Shown: positions 1 through 8,582, numbered from the stretch's first letter. The stretch is DNA of 64,000 nucleotides from Nitrosomonadales bacterium (GCA_016721605.1 JADKHS010000035.1:1-64000), one strand, 5' to 3'. Translations and numbers: made by a program. Notes: a model not told the origin generated them from the sequence alone.

Positions 1-881
1 TCGACGATCTCACGGGAGTTCAGGCGAAACAAAGGTCAACGCGGCTGGCGGCCCAAACAGGCACAATCGTTACGTGATGGGCGCCGGCAAGCCTGCATCA
101 ATGGCAAGCAATTCTCATCGGAGTGTTGGGCGGAAGTCGAGCGGTTGATCCGGGAAGACCTCAGCCCAGAACAAGCCGCCAATCGGCTTGAGCTGGAAGG
201 TGAATTGCAGATTAGCCATGAGGCGATCTACCGGCATGTCTACGCAGACAAACGTGATGGAGAGACCTGTACCAGCATTTGCGCAGCCAGAAACCACGCC
301 GCAAGCGATATGCAAGCGGGCAAGAGCGGTTAGAGGCATGATCAAGAACCGTCAGCATTGATGAACGTCCGGAGATTGTTGCGAAAAAAATACGTATAGG
401 TGATTGGGAAGGCGACACGGTGATCGGCAAAAACCACAAAGGCGGATTAGTTACGCTGGCTGAACGCAAGTCGCGTTATGTGTTGGCGGGGCACATACGC
501 AGCAAGCATGCCGATGGTGTAACGGCTGTGACAACGAATTTACTGAGTCCCCATAAAGACAAATGCCACACCATTACATTTGATAATGGCAAAGAGTTTG
601 CGGGACATGAAAGTATCGCAGCAGAACTACAGACTGCGATCTATTTCGCGCACCTACCGTTCTGGGAGCGAGGATTGAACGAGAACAGTAATGGTCTATT
701 GAGGCATACTTCCCCAAGGCATGGAACTGACAGGCATCACCGAAGAACGAGTGCAGGAGGCGGTAGAGGATCAACCACCGACCTCGAAAAGTACTCAGAT
801 TTAAAACTCCGCATGAAGTATTCTTCGGGGTGGAATTACGCTACACCAAGCAACCACCAGCTGTTGCACTTCGAACTTGAA
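1..881 (+). pseudogene. IS30-family transposase, degenerate and cut by the window start
   Basis: The reading starts mid-protein at base 1 with an IS30-like helix-turn-helix segment (STISREFRRNKG) and runs in frame to about base 257 through LSPEQAANRLELEG and ISHEAIYRHVYADK. The frame then breaks several times (near 257, 345, and between 700 and 800). The catalytic-core start is readable at about 396-440 (GDWEGDTVIGKNHKG), followed by FDNGKEFAGH, WERGLNENSNG and, shifted, the C-terminal end with a stop at about 881. The D, D and E regions of an IS30 DDE transposase can be pieced together, but no frame is intact, so the copy is inactive. The left end lies outside the window and I did not identify terminal inverted repeats. 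Confidence 0.85.
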
Positions 882-899
882 TCCGCACAACGATAATGA

Positions 900-1213
900 T
901 ATAACAACCCCATTATTCAGCATACTAAAAGCTAATATACATAGCTCTCACTAGCCTCCATGCTGTCTGGTGCCGATGCCATAGTTGGCTCGCCTCTAAG
1001 CGGAACCATTGTCTATGGGTCTGTACCGCGGTCGATTCCACCTTGTCCGGATTTATGCTCGTGATTCTCGGATTGTTATTTGCCGTATTAGCTTTTCGTG
1101 TACTCAGAGCTCATTCGGCCAGTAAAACGCTAGCATCGATTGTGGCTGTTGGAGTTTTGTTCTGGGTGCGGCGTCTGGAAGTAAGCTCATCCAGCAAGTA
1201 ACCTGGGCTAATT
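900..1213. other. Gene-poor stretch between IS30 remnant and RHS locus
   Basis: No intact gene is visible. A hydrophobic reading on the plus strand at about 1046-1200 (SGFMLVILGLLFAVLAFRVL, then a possible frame change to GAASGSKLIQ) could be the C-terminal remnant of a small membrane-anchored or exosortase-sorted protein, but this is weak. Confidence 0.3.
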
Positions 1214-1244
1214 TAGGTTGGCGCTGAGCTTGTGAAGCCCAACA
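1214..1244. repeat. REP-like imperfect palindrome upstream of RHS copy 1
   Basis: The element pairs GGTTGG with CCCAAC around a GAGCTTGTGAAG loop. A close relative occurs at 4832-4862 and a variant at 4876-4906, in both cases just upstream of the other RHS core copy. The shared upstream block suggests that repeat and RHS core were duplicated or converted together. Confidence 0.6.
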
Positions 1245-1265
1245 TCACAGCGAGCGAATAAACAC

Positions 1266-2522
1266 ATGCGTTACCCCCATGCCACCTCAACTACAGCAAC
1301 GGCACACAACCAAAGCTACGCCTACGACGCCACCGGAAACCGTAAACAACGCAACACTTACGACACCGTCAATGGCATAGAACAGCGGACCGCTATACAA
1401 ACGTTGACCACCGCCGCCGACAGTAACAGAATGCTGCAGAACGACAGCTGGACAATGACACTGAGTGACGCCGCAGGCAACACCCTGCGACAATCCCAAA
1501 ACCTCGTTTATGCTTACAATGGCCAAGGCCGTTTGAACGAAGTACGCAACCCAACCAACCTCTATGCCAACTACAGCTACAACGCCCTGGGTCAAAGAAC
1601 GCTCAAACGGGTCTTCAGCGCCAACAATGCGGTCACCGCCACCTACAGCTACTTATATGGAGCCGATGGTCAACTGTTTGGACAGAAGACCTACAGTTCC
1701 ACTGGCAAACCCAGCAAAGCGCAATACTGGGTCTGGCTTGACGGCCAGCCGATTGCCGGAATAGAGCTGGAATACACGGGTAAAGGCGCGGTCAGCAAAA
1801 CCAGTCAGTATTACCTGCACAGCGACCACCTAAACACCCCGCGCATGGCCACCAACCAGAACCAGGCTTTGCTGTGGAGCTGGAACAGCGACGCCTTTGG
1901 AACTGGCAGTGTTAATGAAGACGCGCATGGCAATAAACCTTCCCTCGACATGCCCCTGCGCTTTCCTGGGCAGATCTATGATGCCCACACAGCCATGAAC
2001 TACAATTACTTCAGGGATTACGATCCCAATACCGGGCGGTATATCCAGAGTGATCCGATTGGGTTGAAGGGTGGCATCAATACATATAACTATGTGGGGG
2101 GGAATCCGATTAGCAAGATTGACCCGCTGGGTTTGGATGCAATCATCGCGCACGGCGGTACTCTGACGTACTACAACAACAACGGCGCTATCGTTAGTAC
2201 TTATTCATACACAACGGGGCGTCCTGGTGTTACGGACACAACTATCTCGGGTCAAGGCCCGATTCCCCTCGGTACTTATGCCGCCGATCCGCAGCAAATA
2301 AGCCAAGGAGGTTTCTTCAGAAACCTCCTTGGTGACTGGGGAAATTTCCGTGTACCTTTAAAGGCTGACCGCGACACTGAAACGTTTGGTCGCAATGGTT
2401 TCTTTTTGCATGGCGGAAAAAAACCTGGCTCAGCCGGTTGTATTGACGTGGGCGGGAGCGACAAAGATTTGTTTAAGCATTTGCAAAATGCTCCTGGGCT
2501 AGTGCCAATCGTCGTGTATTGA
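1266..2522 (+). CDS. Truncated RHS core protein with a DUF2778/Tlde1-like C-terminal toxin domain
   Basis: This 418-residue product begins inside the RHS/YD repeats and lacks the large N-terminal shell and any delivery domain, so it is an orphan RHS C-terminal module. YD-repeat sequence (YAYDATGNR, YSYNALGQRTLKR) is followed by the RHS core (YFRDYDPNTGRYIQSDPIGL), ending at the DPLGLD junction near residues 286-291. The roughly 127-residue tip carries an L,D-transpeptidase-like pattern: His near residue 382 (FFLHGG) and Cys near 392 (GSAGCID). It matches DUF2778/Tlde1-type peptidoglycan-targeting effectors, which act on tetrapeptide stems in the periplasm. A candidate immunity gene follows within 25 bases. 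The start ATG is shared with the second copy at 4927 (MRYPH), but whether translation really begins there is unclear. Confidence 0.8.
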   Translation: MRYPHATSTTATAHNQSYAYDATGNRKQRNTYDTVNGIEQRTAIQTLTTAADSNRMLQNDSWTMTLSDAAGNTLRQSQNLVYAYNGQGRLNEVRNPTNLYANYSYNALGQRTLKRVFSANNAVTATYSYLYGADGQLFGQKTYSSTGKPSKAQYWVWLDGQPIAGIELEYTGKGAVSKTSQYYLHSDHLNTPRMATNQNQALLWSWNSDAFGTGSVNEDAHGNKPSLDMPLRFPGQIYDAHTAMNYNYFRDYDPNTGRYIQSDPIGLKGGINTYNYVGGNPISKIDPLGLDAIIAHGGTLTYYNNNGAIVSTYSYTTGRPGVTDTTISGQGPIPLGTYAADPQQISQGGFFRNLLGDWGNFRVPLKADRDTETFGRNGFFLHGGKKPGSAGCIDVGGSDKDLFKHLQNAPGLVPIVVY

Positions 2523-2544
2523 TATGAACAAAAGGAGCCTTCGG

Positions 2545-2940
2545 ATGCCAAGCGCGTTATTACTAATTCCTGTGTTCGAGGTGCTCGGATTGTTGGGGTT
2601 CATACAACTAGCGCAGATGCCGAACAGTCAGGCACTTCGCTATTTGCCGTTTGTCCTGGCGGCCATCCTGGTAGTTTGGATTGCGATGAGGCAAGGTAAA
2701 ACTTTGACGCTGAAAGGGGTAGCAATTGCGGCGTTCTTGATTGCTCTCGTGTTTGTGGCTTGCTTCCAATTCATGGGTTTGATGTTTACGGGGCTAGCCA
2801 AGGACATTGACGTATTCTCGGTCGAGAACTTTATTCGTCTAGGCTTGATTGCGATAAGTGTCTTTGTTGGTCACGCTGGGCTATTGGCGGTGGCTCGGTG
2901 GCTGCCCCATATGCTGCAGCACACCGAAAGGCGACAATAG
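2545..2940 (+). CDS. Small integral membrane protein, candidate immunity protein for the upstream RHS tip
   Basis: It encodes about 131 residues with four predicted membrane helices (around VFEVLGLLGFIQ, YLPFVLAAILVVWIAM, VAIAAFLIALVFVACF and FIRLGLIAISVFVGHAG) and a short cationic tail. An in-frame ATG at 2524 exists, but an AAAGGAG ribosome-binding site lies 8 bases before the ATG at 2545, which I prefer. Its position directly behind a toxin tip suggests an immunity role. I recognise no family. The known immunity proteins of Tlde1 effectors are periplasmic, so a polytopic partner would be unusual. Confidence 0.6.
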   Translation: MPSALLLIPVFEVLGLLGFIQLAQMPNSQALRYLPFVLAAILVVWIAMRQGKTLTLKGVAIAAFLIALVFVACFQFMGLMFTGLAKDIDVFSVENFIRLGLIAISVFVGHAGLLAVARWLPHMLQHTERRQ

Positions 2941-2943
2941 ACA

Positions 2944-3270
2944 GACGGGTACAGCAGCTACGGATCGGACGAGCGCAGCATGGCGCAGGCGTATTACAAG
3001 CGGATCGGCTACCCGTACTGGCACAAGTAACAGCAACAGCAGGGGCGGCGCTGCCACCCCTTCTTTAGCCGCTACGCGGCGCGGCTAAGGAAAAAACCTC
3101 AAAGCAAACCCAACCCCAAACACGTCTACAGGGAAAAACGCCTTGCCTTCGCGTGCGTAAGCCAGAATGCGAGTCTGGAAAAAAATTCCCAATTACTGGA
3201 GGTGTGACTTCTTCGATTCCGCGCAAACCCGCATCGCATCTAGCGAAAACGGCTTCGTTTACGACAAGAG
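2944..3270 (+). pseudogene. Remnant of another RHS toxin tip
   Basis: No complete gene is present. An open reading from 2944 to a TAA at 3028-3030 (DGYSSYGSDERSM followed by AYYKRIGYPYWHK) looks like the C-terminal end of a displaced tip with no junction in front. The rest, to about 3270, holds no convincing coding sequence and leads into the next RHS junction. Confidence 0.35.
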
Positions 3271-3690
3271 GTGTCGGGGTCAATCATTTATAACTATGTT
3301 AATGGCAACCCGATTAGCTACACCGATCCGCTCGGGCTTGCCCAGTTTGGAAGGAGACCCTTAGACGGGATGCCTTTTAAACTAAATAATCCCGTTGATA
3401 ATTACTTCAATACAGAGATAAGCCATGAGCAAGTATTTTATGAGGATGGAAAACAACCATTAAACGAAGGATTTTTTGGAGATAGTAAGGTAAGACCAGA
3501 CAATCCAAACAATTTATCTAAATACGAAATATTTGGACCCCACTATGACGATGCCACAATGCGAGAAGCTGTTGAGGCGGCTAAGAAAGATATAAAGCCA
3601 TATTGCCTCATAGGCAACAACTGTCAGGACTTTGCGGATAAGGTACGTAAGGAATATGAGCGTAGACGCCCGAAAGCATGCTACAAATGA
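3271..3690 (+). CDS. Orphan RHS tip: RHS-core tail fused to a putative papain-like/NlpC-type toxin domain
   Basis: The 139-residue reading starts with only the last segment of an RHS core (YNYVNGNPISYTDPLGL, residues about 7-23), so it is an orphan module with no shell. The tip contains GPHYDDATMREAVEAAKKD and a cysteine motif GNNCQDFADKVRKEY (Cys near residue 118). That resembles the NC-Q/W-x-F nucleophile region of papain-fold and LRAT/NlpC-like domains seen in polymorphic toxins; the assignment is inference from the motif. The stop codon overlaps the start of the next gene (ATGA), which implies translational coupling with a candidate immunity gene. It probably needs recombination onto a full RHS gene to be deployed. 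Confidence 0.6.
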   Translation: MSGSIIYNYVNGNPISYTDPLGLAQFGRRPLDGMPFKLNNPVDNYFNTEISHEQVFYEDGKQPLNEGFFGDSKVRPDNPNNLSKYEIFGPHYDDATMREAVEAAKKDIKPYCLIGNNCQDFADKVRKEYERRRPKACYK

Positions 3691-4571
3691 ATTTCCTCAC
3701 ACTAATGTTGCTAGCTTGCTTGTCCCTGTTTGCGGAAGGTGCCATGTCTGAAACCGTGAAGCTGTCTGGTCAGCTTGTATATTCCGCAGGAAACAATGAT
3801 ATTAGCTTGATCGAGTTGCGTAGCTTGAAGTATTACAGTCTAGGTTTATTTTCAACCGATAGTATCAATCACCTTACAAAACTGTCCGATCGTGTCATTC
3901 TCTTCGAAGACTGCACCGGGATCAGGAAGCCAAATTGTCTTTTGAGGGAATTTGATATAGATGCCAAGACGTCAAGCACTTTGCGCTCGGGCTACCTACC
4001 GACATATATCCCGGAAAGCAAGACCCTCTTATTTTATGATCTGGACGAGGGATCAGGACAAAAGTGGTTGTATGTAGCTGACATGAGGACGCCGAGTATT
4101 GCTCAGAAAATTGCCAAAGCACCTGCGGACATGGTTTTGCCTAATAGCTTAACGTATCCACTAATCACTCAACCACTTCAAATATCTAATGATGAAGTTA
4201 TATTTGTGGGAGAAGATCAGGATCTTTGGATATTTCAAATATCAAACTCTAAGCTCACGCCGACAGGGATCAAAGCAAGCGCTCCATACGTGTGGAGAAA
4301 ACGAACTCAACAATTGATTTCCTATAATTGGAAGTCGCAAGAGTTTTATCAAATTACTCTTAAGACTGGGCATGCCGAAAAATTGCCGCAACTCAAAGGA
4401 GCATCCGGCTTAGTTTATCTTCCAAATGATGACGTAATTATTTATGGGAAATCTCGCATGCGTATATTGATTTCAGAAACCTACGATATTTTTGCATATA
4501 GTTTCAACACCAAGAAAGAGATTAAGCTTCGTACTAGTAGCCATATCAGCAGCGGAGTATGGCTTCCATAA
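3687..4571 (+). CDS. Exported hypothetical protein, candidate immunity partner of the 3271-3690 tip
   Basis: This product of about 294 residues begins with an apparent signal peptide (MNFLTLMLLACLSLFAEGAMS) and continues as a beta-rich, repetitive chain (YSLGLFSTDSINHLTKLSD, LLFYDLDEGSGQKWLYVAD, DLWIFQISNSKLTPTG) suggestive of a beta-propeller. An ATG at 3678 is possible, but the one at 3687 overlaps the upstream stop as ATGA, typical of toxin-immunity coupling. I recognise no family. Secretion to the periplasm would suit neutralising a toxin acting in the envelope. Confidence 0.6.
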   Translation: MNFLTLMLLACLSLFAEGAMSETVKLSGQLVYSAGNNDISLIELRSLKYYSLGLFSTDSINHLTKLSDRVILFEDCTGIRKPNCLLREFDIDAKTSSTLRSGYLPTYIPESKTLLFYDLDEGSGQKWLYVADMRTPSIAQKIAKAPADMVLPNSLTYPLITQPLQISNDEVIFVGEDQDLWIFQISNSKLTPTGIKASAPYVWRKRTQQLISYNWKSQEFYQITLKTGHAEKLPQLKGASGLVYLPNDDVIIYGKSRMRILISETYDIFAYSFNTKKEIKLRTSSHISSGVWLP

Positions 4572-4576
4572 AAGAC

Positions 4577-4829
4577 CATAAGGTGGCATCAATATTTATA
4601 CCTATGTGAGGGAAATCCGATCAACCGGATAAACCCGATGGGGCTTTATTGATATCGGCAGCCTTGGCAAACGAACTTCGTTGTCGGACGCGACGCTGAA
4701 AATAACCTAACCGTGCCAGGTGACCCAGTCAGTCGGTTCATTGAGGATTACGTGCCAGCGGGCTGTACGTTTGGCGAGATGCATGACAGTTTTGTGAATG
4801 TCGCTACTAGCAAACGTAGCTTGAGCTAA
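4577..4829 (+). pseudogene. RHS-core tail remnant plus degraded toxin tip
   Basis: At about 4580-4652 a frameshifted RHS tail is readable (GGINIYTYV, then GNPINRINPMGL). After it, 4674-4829 encodes NFVVGRDAENNLTVPG and VPAGCTFGEMHDSFVNVATS before a TAA. The last block resembles conserved tips of RHS toxins with a G-x-MHD signature. There is no intact junction and no obvious immunity gene. Confidence 0.5.
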
Positions 4830-4831
4830 TA

Positions 4832-4906
4832 TAGGTTGGCGTTGAGCTTGCGAAGCCCAACATCAAAAGCCCGGTAGGTTAGGCTGAATAAAATGAAGCC
4901 CAACCT
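4832..4906. repeat. Pair of REP-like palindromes upstream of RHS copy 2
   Basis: The unit at 4832-4862 is nearly identical to that at 1214-1244. A variant at 4876-4906 pairs AGGTT-AGGCT with AGCC-CAACCT around an AT-rich loop. A short shared stretch (CAGATAAACACATGCG or a close variant) then leads into the RHS ATG in both copies. Confidence 0.6.
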
Positions 4907-4926
4907 CACAGGGAGCAGATAAACAC

Positions 4927-6084
4927 ATGCGTTACCCCCACTCAACTACAACAACGGCACACAGCCAAAGCTACGTCTACGACGCCGCAGGCAATACCCT
5001 GCAGCAATCCCAAAACCTCGTTTATGCTTACAATAGCCAAGGCCGTCTGAGCGAAGTACGCAATCCAACCAACCTCTATGCCAACTATAGCTACAACACC
5101 CTGGGTCAACGAACCCTCAAACGGATCTTCAGCGCCAACAATGCGGTCACTCCCACCGCCACATACAGCTACCTATATGGAGCCGATGGCCAACTGTTTG
5201 GACAGAAGACCTACAGTTCCACCGGCAAACCAAGTAAAGCGCAATACTGGGTCTGGCTCGGCGGCCAGCCAATTGCCGGAATAGAACTGGAATACACTGG
5301 CAAAGGCACGGTCAACAAAACCAGCCAGTACTACCTGCACAGCGACCACCTGAATACTCCACGCATGGCCACCAACCAGAGCCAGACCCTGTTGTGGAGC
5401 TGGAATAGCGACGCCTTTGGAACTGGCGGTGTTAATGGCAACACGCATGGCAATAAACCTTCCCTCGACATGCCCCTGCGCTTTCCTGGGCAGATCTATG
5501 ATGCCCACACAGCCATGAACTACAATTACTTCAGGGATTACGATCCCAATACCGGGCGGTATATCCAGAGTGATCCGATTGGGCTTCAAGGGGGTATAAA
5601 TACATATAACTATGTGGGGGGGAATCCGTTAAGTAGAACTGATCCTCTGGGGTTAGATTGGATATACCAACAGTCGACAGGCAACCTACTTTATCAACCC
5701 CTAGCGGCGCAAGGTGGGGGACTCCTCAACTTATTTCTCGCGGCGGTCTTGGCCAATACGCTGGTCAGAACGAAGGACTTAACAACCCAGCGTATCAAAA
5801 CGTACAAGGCACGGGGCTAGACTCAAACAGAGGCCGCTGCCGCAGGTACTTACGTGATTGGACCGCAGCAACTCAATGTAACAAATGTCGGCACGCGTCT
5901 ACCTGCTTCCATGAGATTAATCCCTGACCCACTCAACGATATGTTTGGCCGGAAAGGGTTCTTAATTCACGGTGAGAATGGTGATGGTGATCAAAGTGCC
6001 TCCGAGGGGTGCCCCATAATTCCGAAGAATATCCGTAATCGAATTGGCAATAGTAATGACAAAATTCTGAGGGTTGTGCGATGA
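4927..6084 (+). pseudogene. Second RHS core copy with a DUF2778/Tlde1-like tip, frameshifted
   Basis: The RHS core (residues 1-244, to DPLGLD) is nearly identical in DNA to copy 1, with long identical runs such as 5453-5582. The tip is a different DUF2778-type domain: QLISRGGLGQYAGQNEG is in the second frame at about 5700-5800, then IGPQQLNVTNVGTRLPASM, GRKGFLIHGENGDGDQ and ASEGCPIIPKNIRNRIG return to the first frame. Apparent indels lie at about 5680-5715 and 5815-5830, with an in-frame TAG at 5818. The His (LIHGE) and Cys (SEGCPI) of the L,D-transpeptidase-like site are both kept. Either the tip is dead or these are sequence errors like those elsewhere in the window. The immunity gene overlaps the stop by ATGA. 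Confidence 0.75.
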
Positions 6085-6602
6085 AAAAAATATTGCTTGG
6101 CTTGCTGGGCATTGCTCTCTGCACAACTATGGTTTGTAAGGCAGCACCACAGGCTGCCAGTGAGACAAAGATAGCCTTGAAGGGTGTGACGGATGTTTCC
6201 GCAGCATTTGGCAAGACTCAGGTGTCCGTCAAAATTACAACCCATGAAGTCGATATTGGAAAGCCCAGCGATCCGCGGCCAGAAAAAATACTTTCGAGTT
6301 GCACGTTCAGCCGAATCCCCTGTAGTCCTGTCGACTACATGGAAATTTCCGTTAATAACAACGCTTTGTTTGTGGCTCGGTCGGTGTATGCTGACCTGGC
6401 TGATGTGGGTGTAGCGAGCCTGCGCCAGAAGAAAAAAGGTCAGTTTGTATTAACCTTGGGCGGCGGTGATGCCTCGGAAAGCTATACAGTAGAAGTCACA
6501 TTCGATGAAAATTTAGTCAGGCAAAGAACGCTCATGAGTAATGAAGCAAAACAGGTGATGCAAAGAACCACCTATTTTGCTTCACAGTCCATGGATAAAT
6601 AG
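6081..6602 (+). CDS. Periplasmic candidate immunity protein for the DUF2778-type tip
   Basis: It encodes 173 residues with a clear signal peptide (MKKILLGLLGIALCTTMVCK, cleavage near AAP-QAA). The mature protein is beta-rich with two cysteines in SCTFSRIPCSPVDYM. The start overlaps the toxin stop as ATGA, so the two are translationally coupled. A secreted immunity protein fits a peptidoglycan-active toxin working in the periplasm. No family name is recognised; the role rests on position and export signal. Confidence 0.65.
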   Translation: MKKILLGLLGIALCTTMVCKAAPQAASETKIALKGVTDVSAAFGKTQVSVKITTHEVDIGKPSDPRPEKILSSCTFSRIPCSPVDYMEISVNNNALFVARSVYADLADVGVASLRQKKKGQFVLTLGGGDASESYTVEVTFDENLVRQRTLMSNEAKQVMQRTTYFASQSMDK

Positions 6603-6681
6603 GCCTCGTGCCTCTCTGAAACCACTCCTTGCACAACCCCGGCCATCCGTATGCTATAGACCCAGCACGATTTATAAATGA

Positions 6682-6909
6682 ACTTATCTTGATTTTCGAT
6701 GTCTTCCGACAACCCCAGCGCAAGATCAGGCTATTCAAAACTTCATCAACCAGCGGACACGGAATCCAGGTAATTACGAGCTCAATGATAGGAACTGCGC
6801 AACGACAGTTCGTGATGCACTTGGTGCGGGTGGAGTGAATACGCCAGAAACAATTTTCCCTCGAACCCTATTTGATAACTTGCAACAGCAATTCACGCCG
6901 AGGCCATAA
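6682..6909 (+). pseudogene. RHS toxin-tip remnant with an NC-type cysteine motif
   Basis: An open reading without start codon encodes PAQDQAIQNFINQRTRNPG, NYELNDRNCATTVRDALGAG and TPETIFPRTLFDNLQQQF, then TAA. The NCATTV block resembles the nucleophile segment of papain-like or LRAT-like toxin domains and is paralogous in style to the tip at 3271. The N-terminal part of the tip is out of frame or lost. The stop overlaps the next start as TAATG. Confidence 0.55.
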
Positions 6910-7259
6910 TGAGCATGGCCCGATTTATATCTTTGTTCGCAGTTGGCGGAGTGGTTGTCCCGCTAGTATTTCAAGTAATCTGGTTGGGAGTAAACAGAAA
7001 TCCGGCAATCGAACTAAAGTTAGGACTCGGCCTTCAGAAAATAATGCTAGTTCTCTGGCCAAGTTCATTGATGATGTTGCCGGCTGGTAGCGATGAGCGT
7101 TTGTTGCCAGCAACGCTGTTGATATCGATAGCTGTGAATGTCGTGTTGTATGTCGCTATCGGAGCAGCCATTTGGTACGGCTTCAGGAAGCACTATGTGG
7201 CTCTTGTTCTGCTCGCTGTCGTGATGGCTGTTATATGGTGGCGTATATTATCGCTATAA
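6909..7259 (+). CDS. Small membrane protein, candidate immunity partner of the preceding tip
   Basis: The 116-residue product has hydrophobic segments at about residues 5-25, 45-60, 75-95 and 98-114 (LFAVGGVVVPLVFQVIW, LWPSSLMMLP, ISIAVNVVLYVAIGAAIWYG, VALVLLAVVMAVIWW). It starts one base inside the stop codon of the toxin remnant (TAATG). It is the second polytopic candidate immunity protein in this locus. No family is recognised; the role is inferred from position. Confidence 0.55.
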   Translation: MSMARFISLFAVGGVVVPLVFQVIWLGVNRNPAIELKLGLGLQKIMLVLWPSSLMMLPAGSDERLLPATLLISIAVNVVLYVAIGAAIWYGFRKHYVALVLLAVVMAVIWWRILSL

Positions 7260-7370
7260 CCCGCGTAAGGCTCACCCCGTAAAGCGACAATAACCAACGG
7301 GCATTGCACGTGCGCCTGTGAAGCAAGCGTAGCCTGGGCTTTACAATTCATGCTTGAAACAAACCCAAAG

Positions 7371-8582
7371 CTACCACCCCGATTCGCGTTCCGGTGATGC
7401 CGTAATTTTATGTATGCTTAAATCTGAACCATTGAATTCTTCTTCCGCACTCAGTCGGATACCGACGGTTTTTTTCAGAAGAAAATAGACTAAAAAACCA
7501 CCGCCAAATGCAATGGCGATACCTAGCAGCGTACCGATCATTTGCGCCATAAAACTGATTCCGCCAAGCCCTCCCAATGCCTTTAGCCCGAAGATGCCTG
7601 CTGCGATACCGCCCCATGCGCCACATAATCCATGAAGCGGCCAGACGCCGAGCACGTCGTCGATTTTCCACCGGTTCTGCGTCAAGGTGAACATCCAAAC
7701 GAACAACCCGCCCGCAATGCCGCCGGTCACCAATGCACCTAAGGGGTGCATCACATCCGAGCCAGCGCATACCGCTACCAAACCGGCCAGCGGGCCGTTA
7801 TGCACGAAGCCGGGGTCGTTCTTGCCAACAAAAAGTGCAACCAGTGTGCCCCCCACCATCGCCATCAGCGAGTTAACTGCAACCAGGCCACTAATTTTGC
7901 CTATTTCTTGCGCTGACATGACATTAAAACCGAACCAACCAACAGTAAGAACCCATGCGCCTAATGCAAGAAACGGAATGCTGGAAGGGGGATGCGCCGC
8001 GATGCGCCCTTCCTTGGTATAGCGTCCGCGCCTCGCGCCGAGCAATAAAACGGCTGCCAACGCTATCCAACCTCCCACAGCATGTACTACAACAGAACCG
8101 GCAAAATCGTGGAACTCCGCGCCAAAATTGGTTTGCAGCCAACTCTGCACACCAAACCGATGGTTCCAGGCGATGCCTTCGAAAAAGGGATAAATAAAGC
8201 CAACCAACAGAAAGGTGGCGGCTAGCTGCGGATTGAATTTGGCACGTTCTGCCATACCACCAGAAATAATAGCGGGAATAGCTGCGGCAAAGGTAAGCAG
8301 AAAGAAAAATTTGATCAGTTCATAACCATTTTTCTGTGCTAATTGTTCAGCATCGGTGAAAAAATTAACGCCGTAGGCGATGCCATAACCGATAAAAAAA
8401 TAGGCCAGCGTGGAAATACCGAAATCGGTGAGAATTTTCACCAATGCGTTCACCTGATTTTTCTTGCGCACCGTACCCAATTCAAGAAAAGCAAACCCTG
8501 CGTGCATCGCAAGAACCATGATAGCGCCAAGCAGAATAAACAACGCATCACTGCCCGTTTTCAGGTTTCCAATATTTTCCAT
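7371..8582 (-). CDS. amt: Ammonium transporter, Amt/MEP/Rh family
   Basis: This 403-residue polytopic protein carries the Amt signature features. The opening segment AMHAGFAFLELGTVRKKNQ is typical of the first helix pair. The twin pore histidines appear in SVVVHAVGGWIALAA and PLHGLCGAWGGIAAGIFG. It lacks a cleavable signal peptide and ends in a short cytoplasmic tail. It conducts ammonium or ammonia across the inner membrane. No glnK partner is adjacent; the gene stands alone between the RHS locus and the NUDIX gene. The start at 8582 (MENIG) is the only sensible one. Confidence 0.95.
   Translation of the reverse strand: MENIGNLKTGSDALFILLGAIMVLAMHAGFAFLELGTVRKKNQVNALVKILTDFGISTLAYFFIGYGIAYGVNFFTDAEQLAQKNGYELIKFFFLLTFAAAIPAIISGGMAERAKFNPQLAATFLLVGFIYPFFEGIAWNHRFGVQSWLQTNFGAEFHDFAGSVVVHAVGGWIALAAVLLLGARRGRYTKEGRIAAHPPSSIPFLALGAWVLTVGWFGFNVMSAQEIGKISGLVAVNSLMAMVGGTLVALFVGKNDPGFVHNGPLAGLVAVCAGSDVMHPLGALVTGGIAGGLFVWMFTLTQNRWKIDDVLGVWPLHGLCGAWGGIAAGIFGLKALGGLGGISFMAQMIGTLLGIAIAFGGGFLVYFLLKKTVGIRLSAEEEFNGSDLSIHKITASPERESGW

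Noticed and set aside
1046..1200. Exosortase-type (midcut/XrtH-like) sorting-signal remnant
   Set aside because: The hydrophobic reading is suggestive, but no start, no clear motif and a needed frame change make it too weak.
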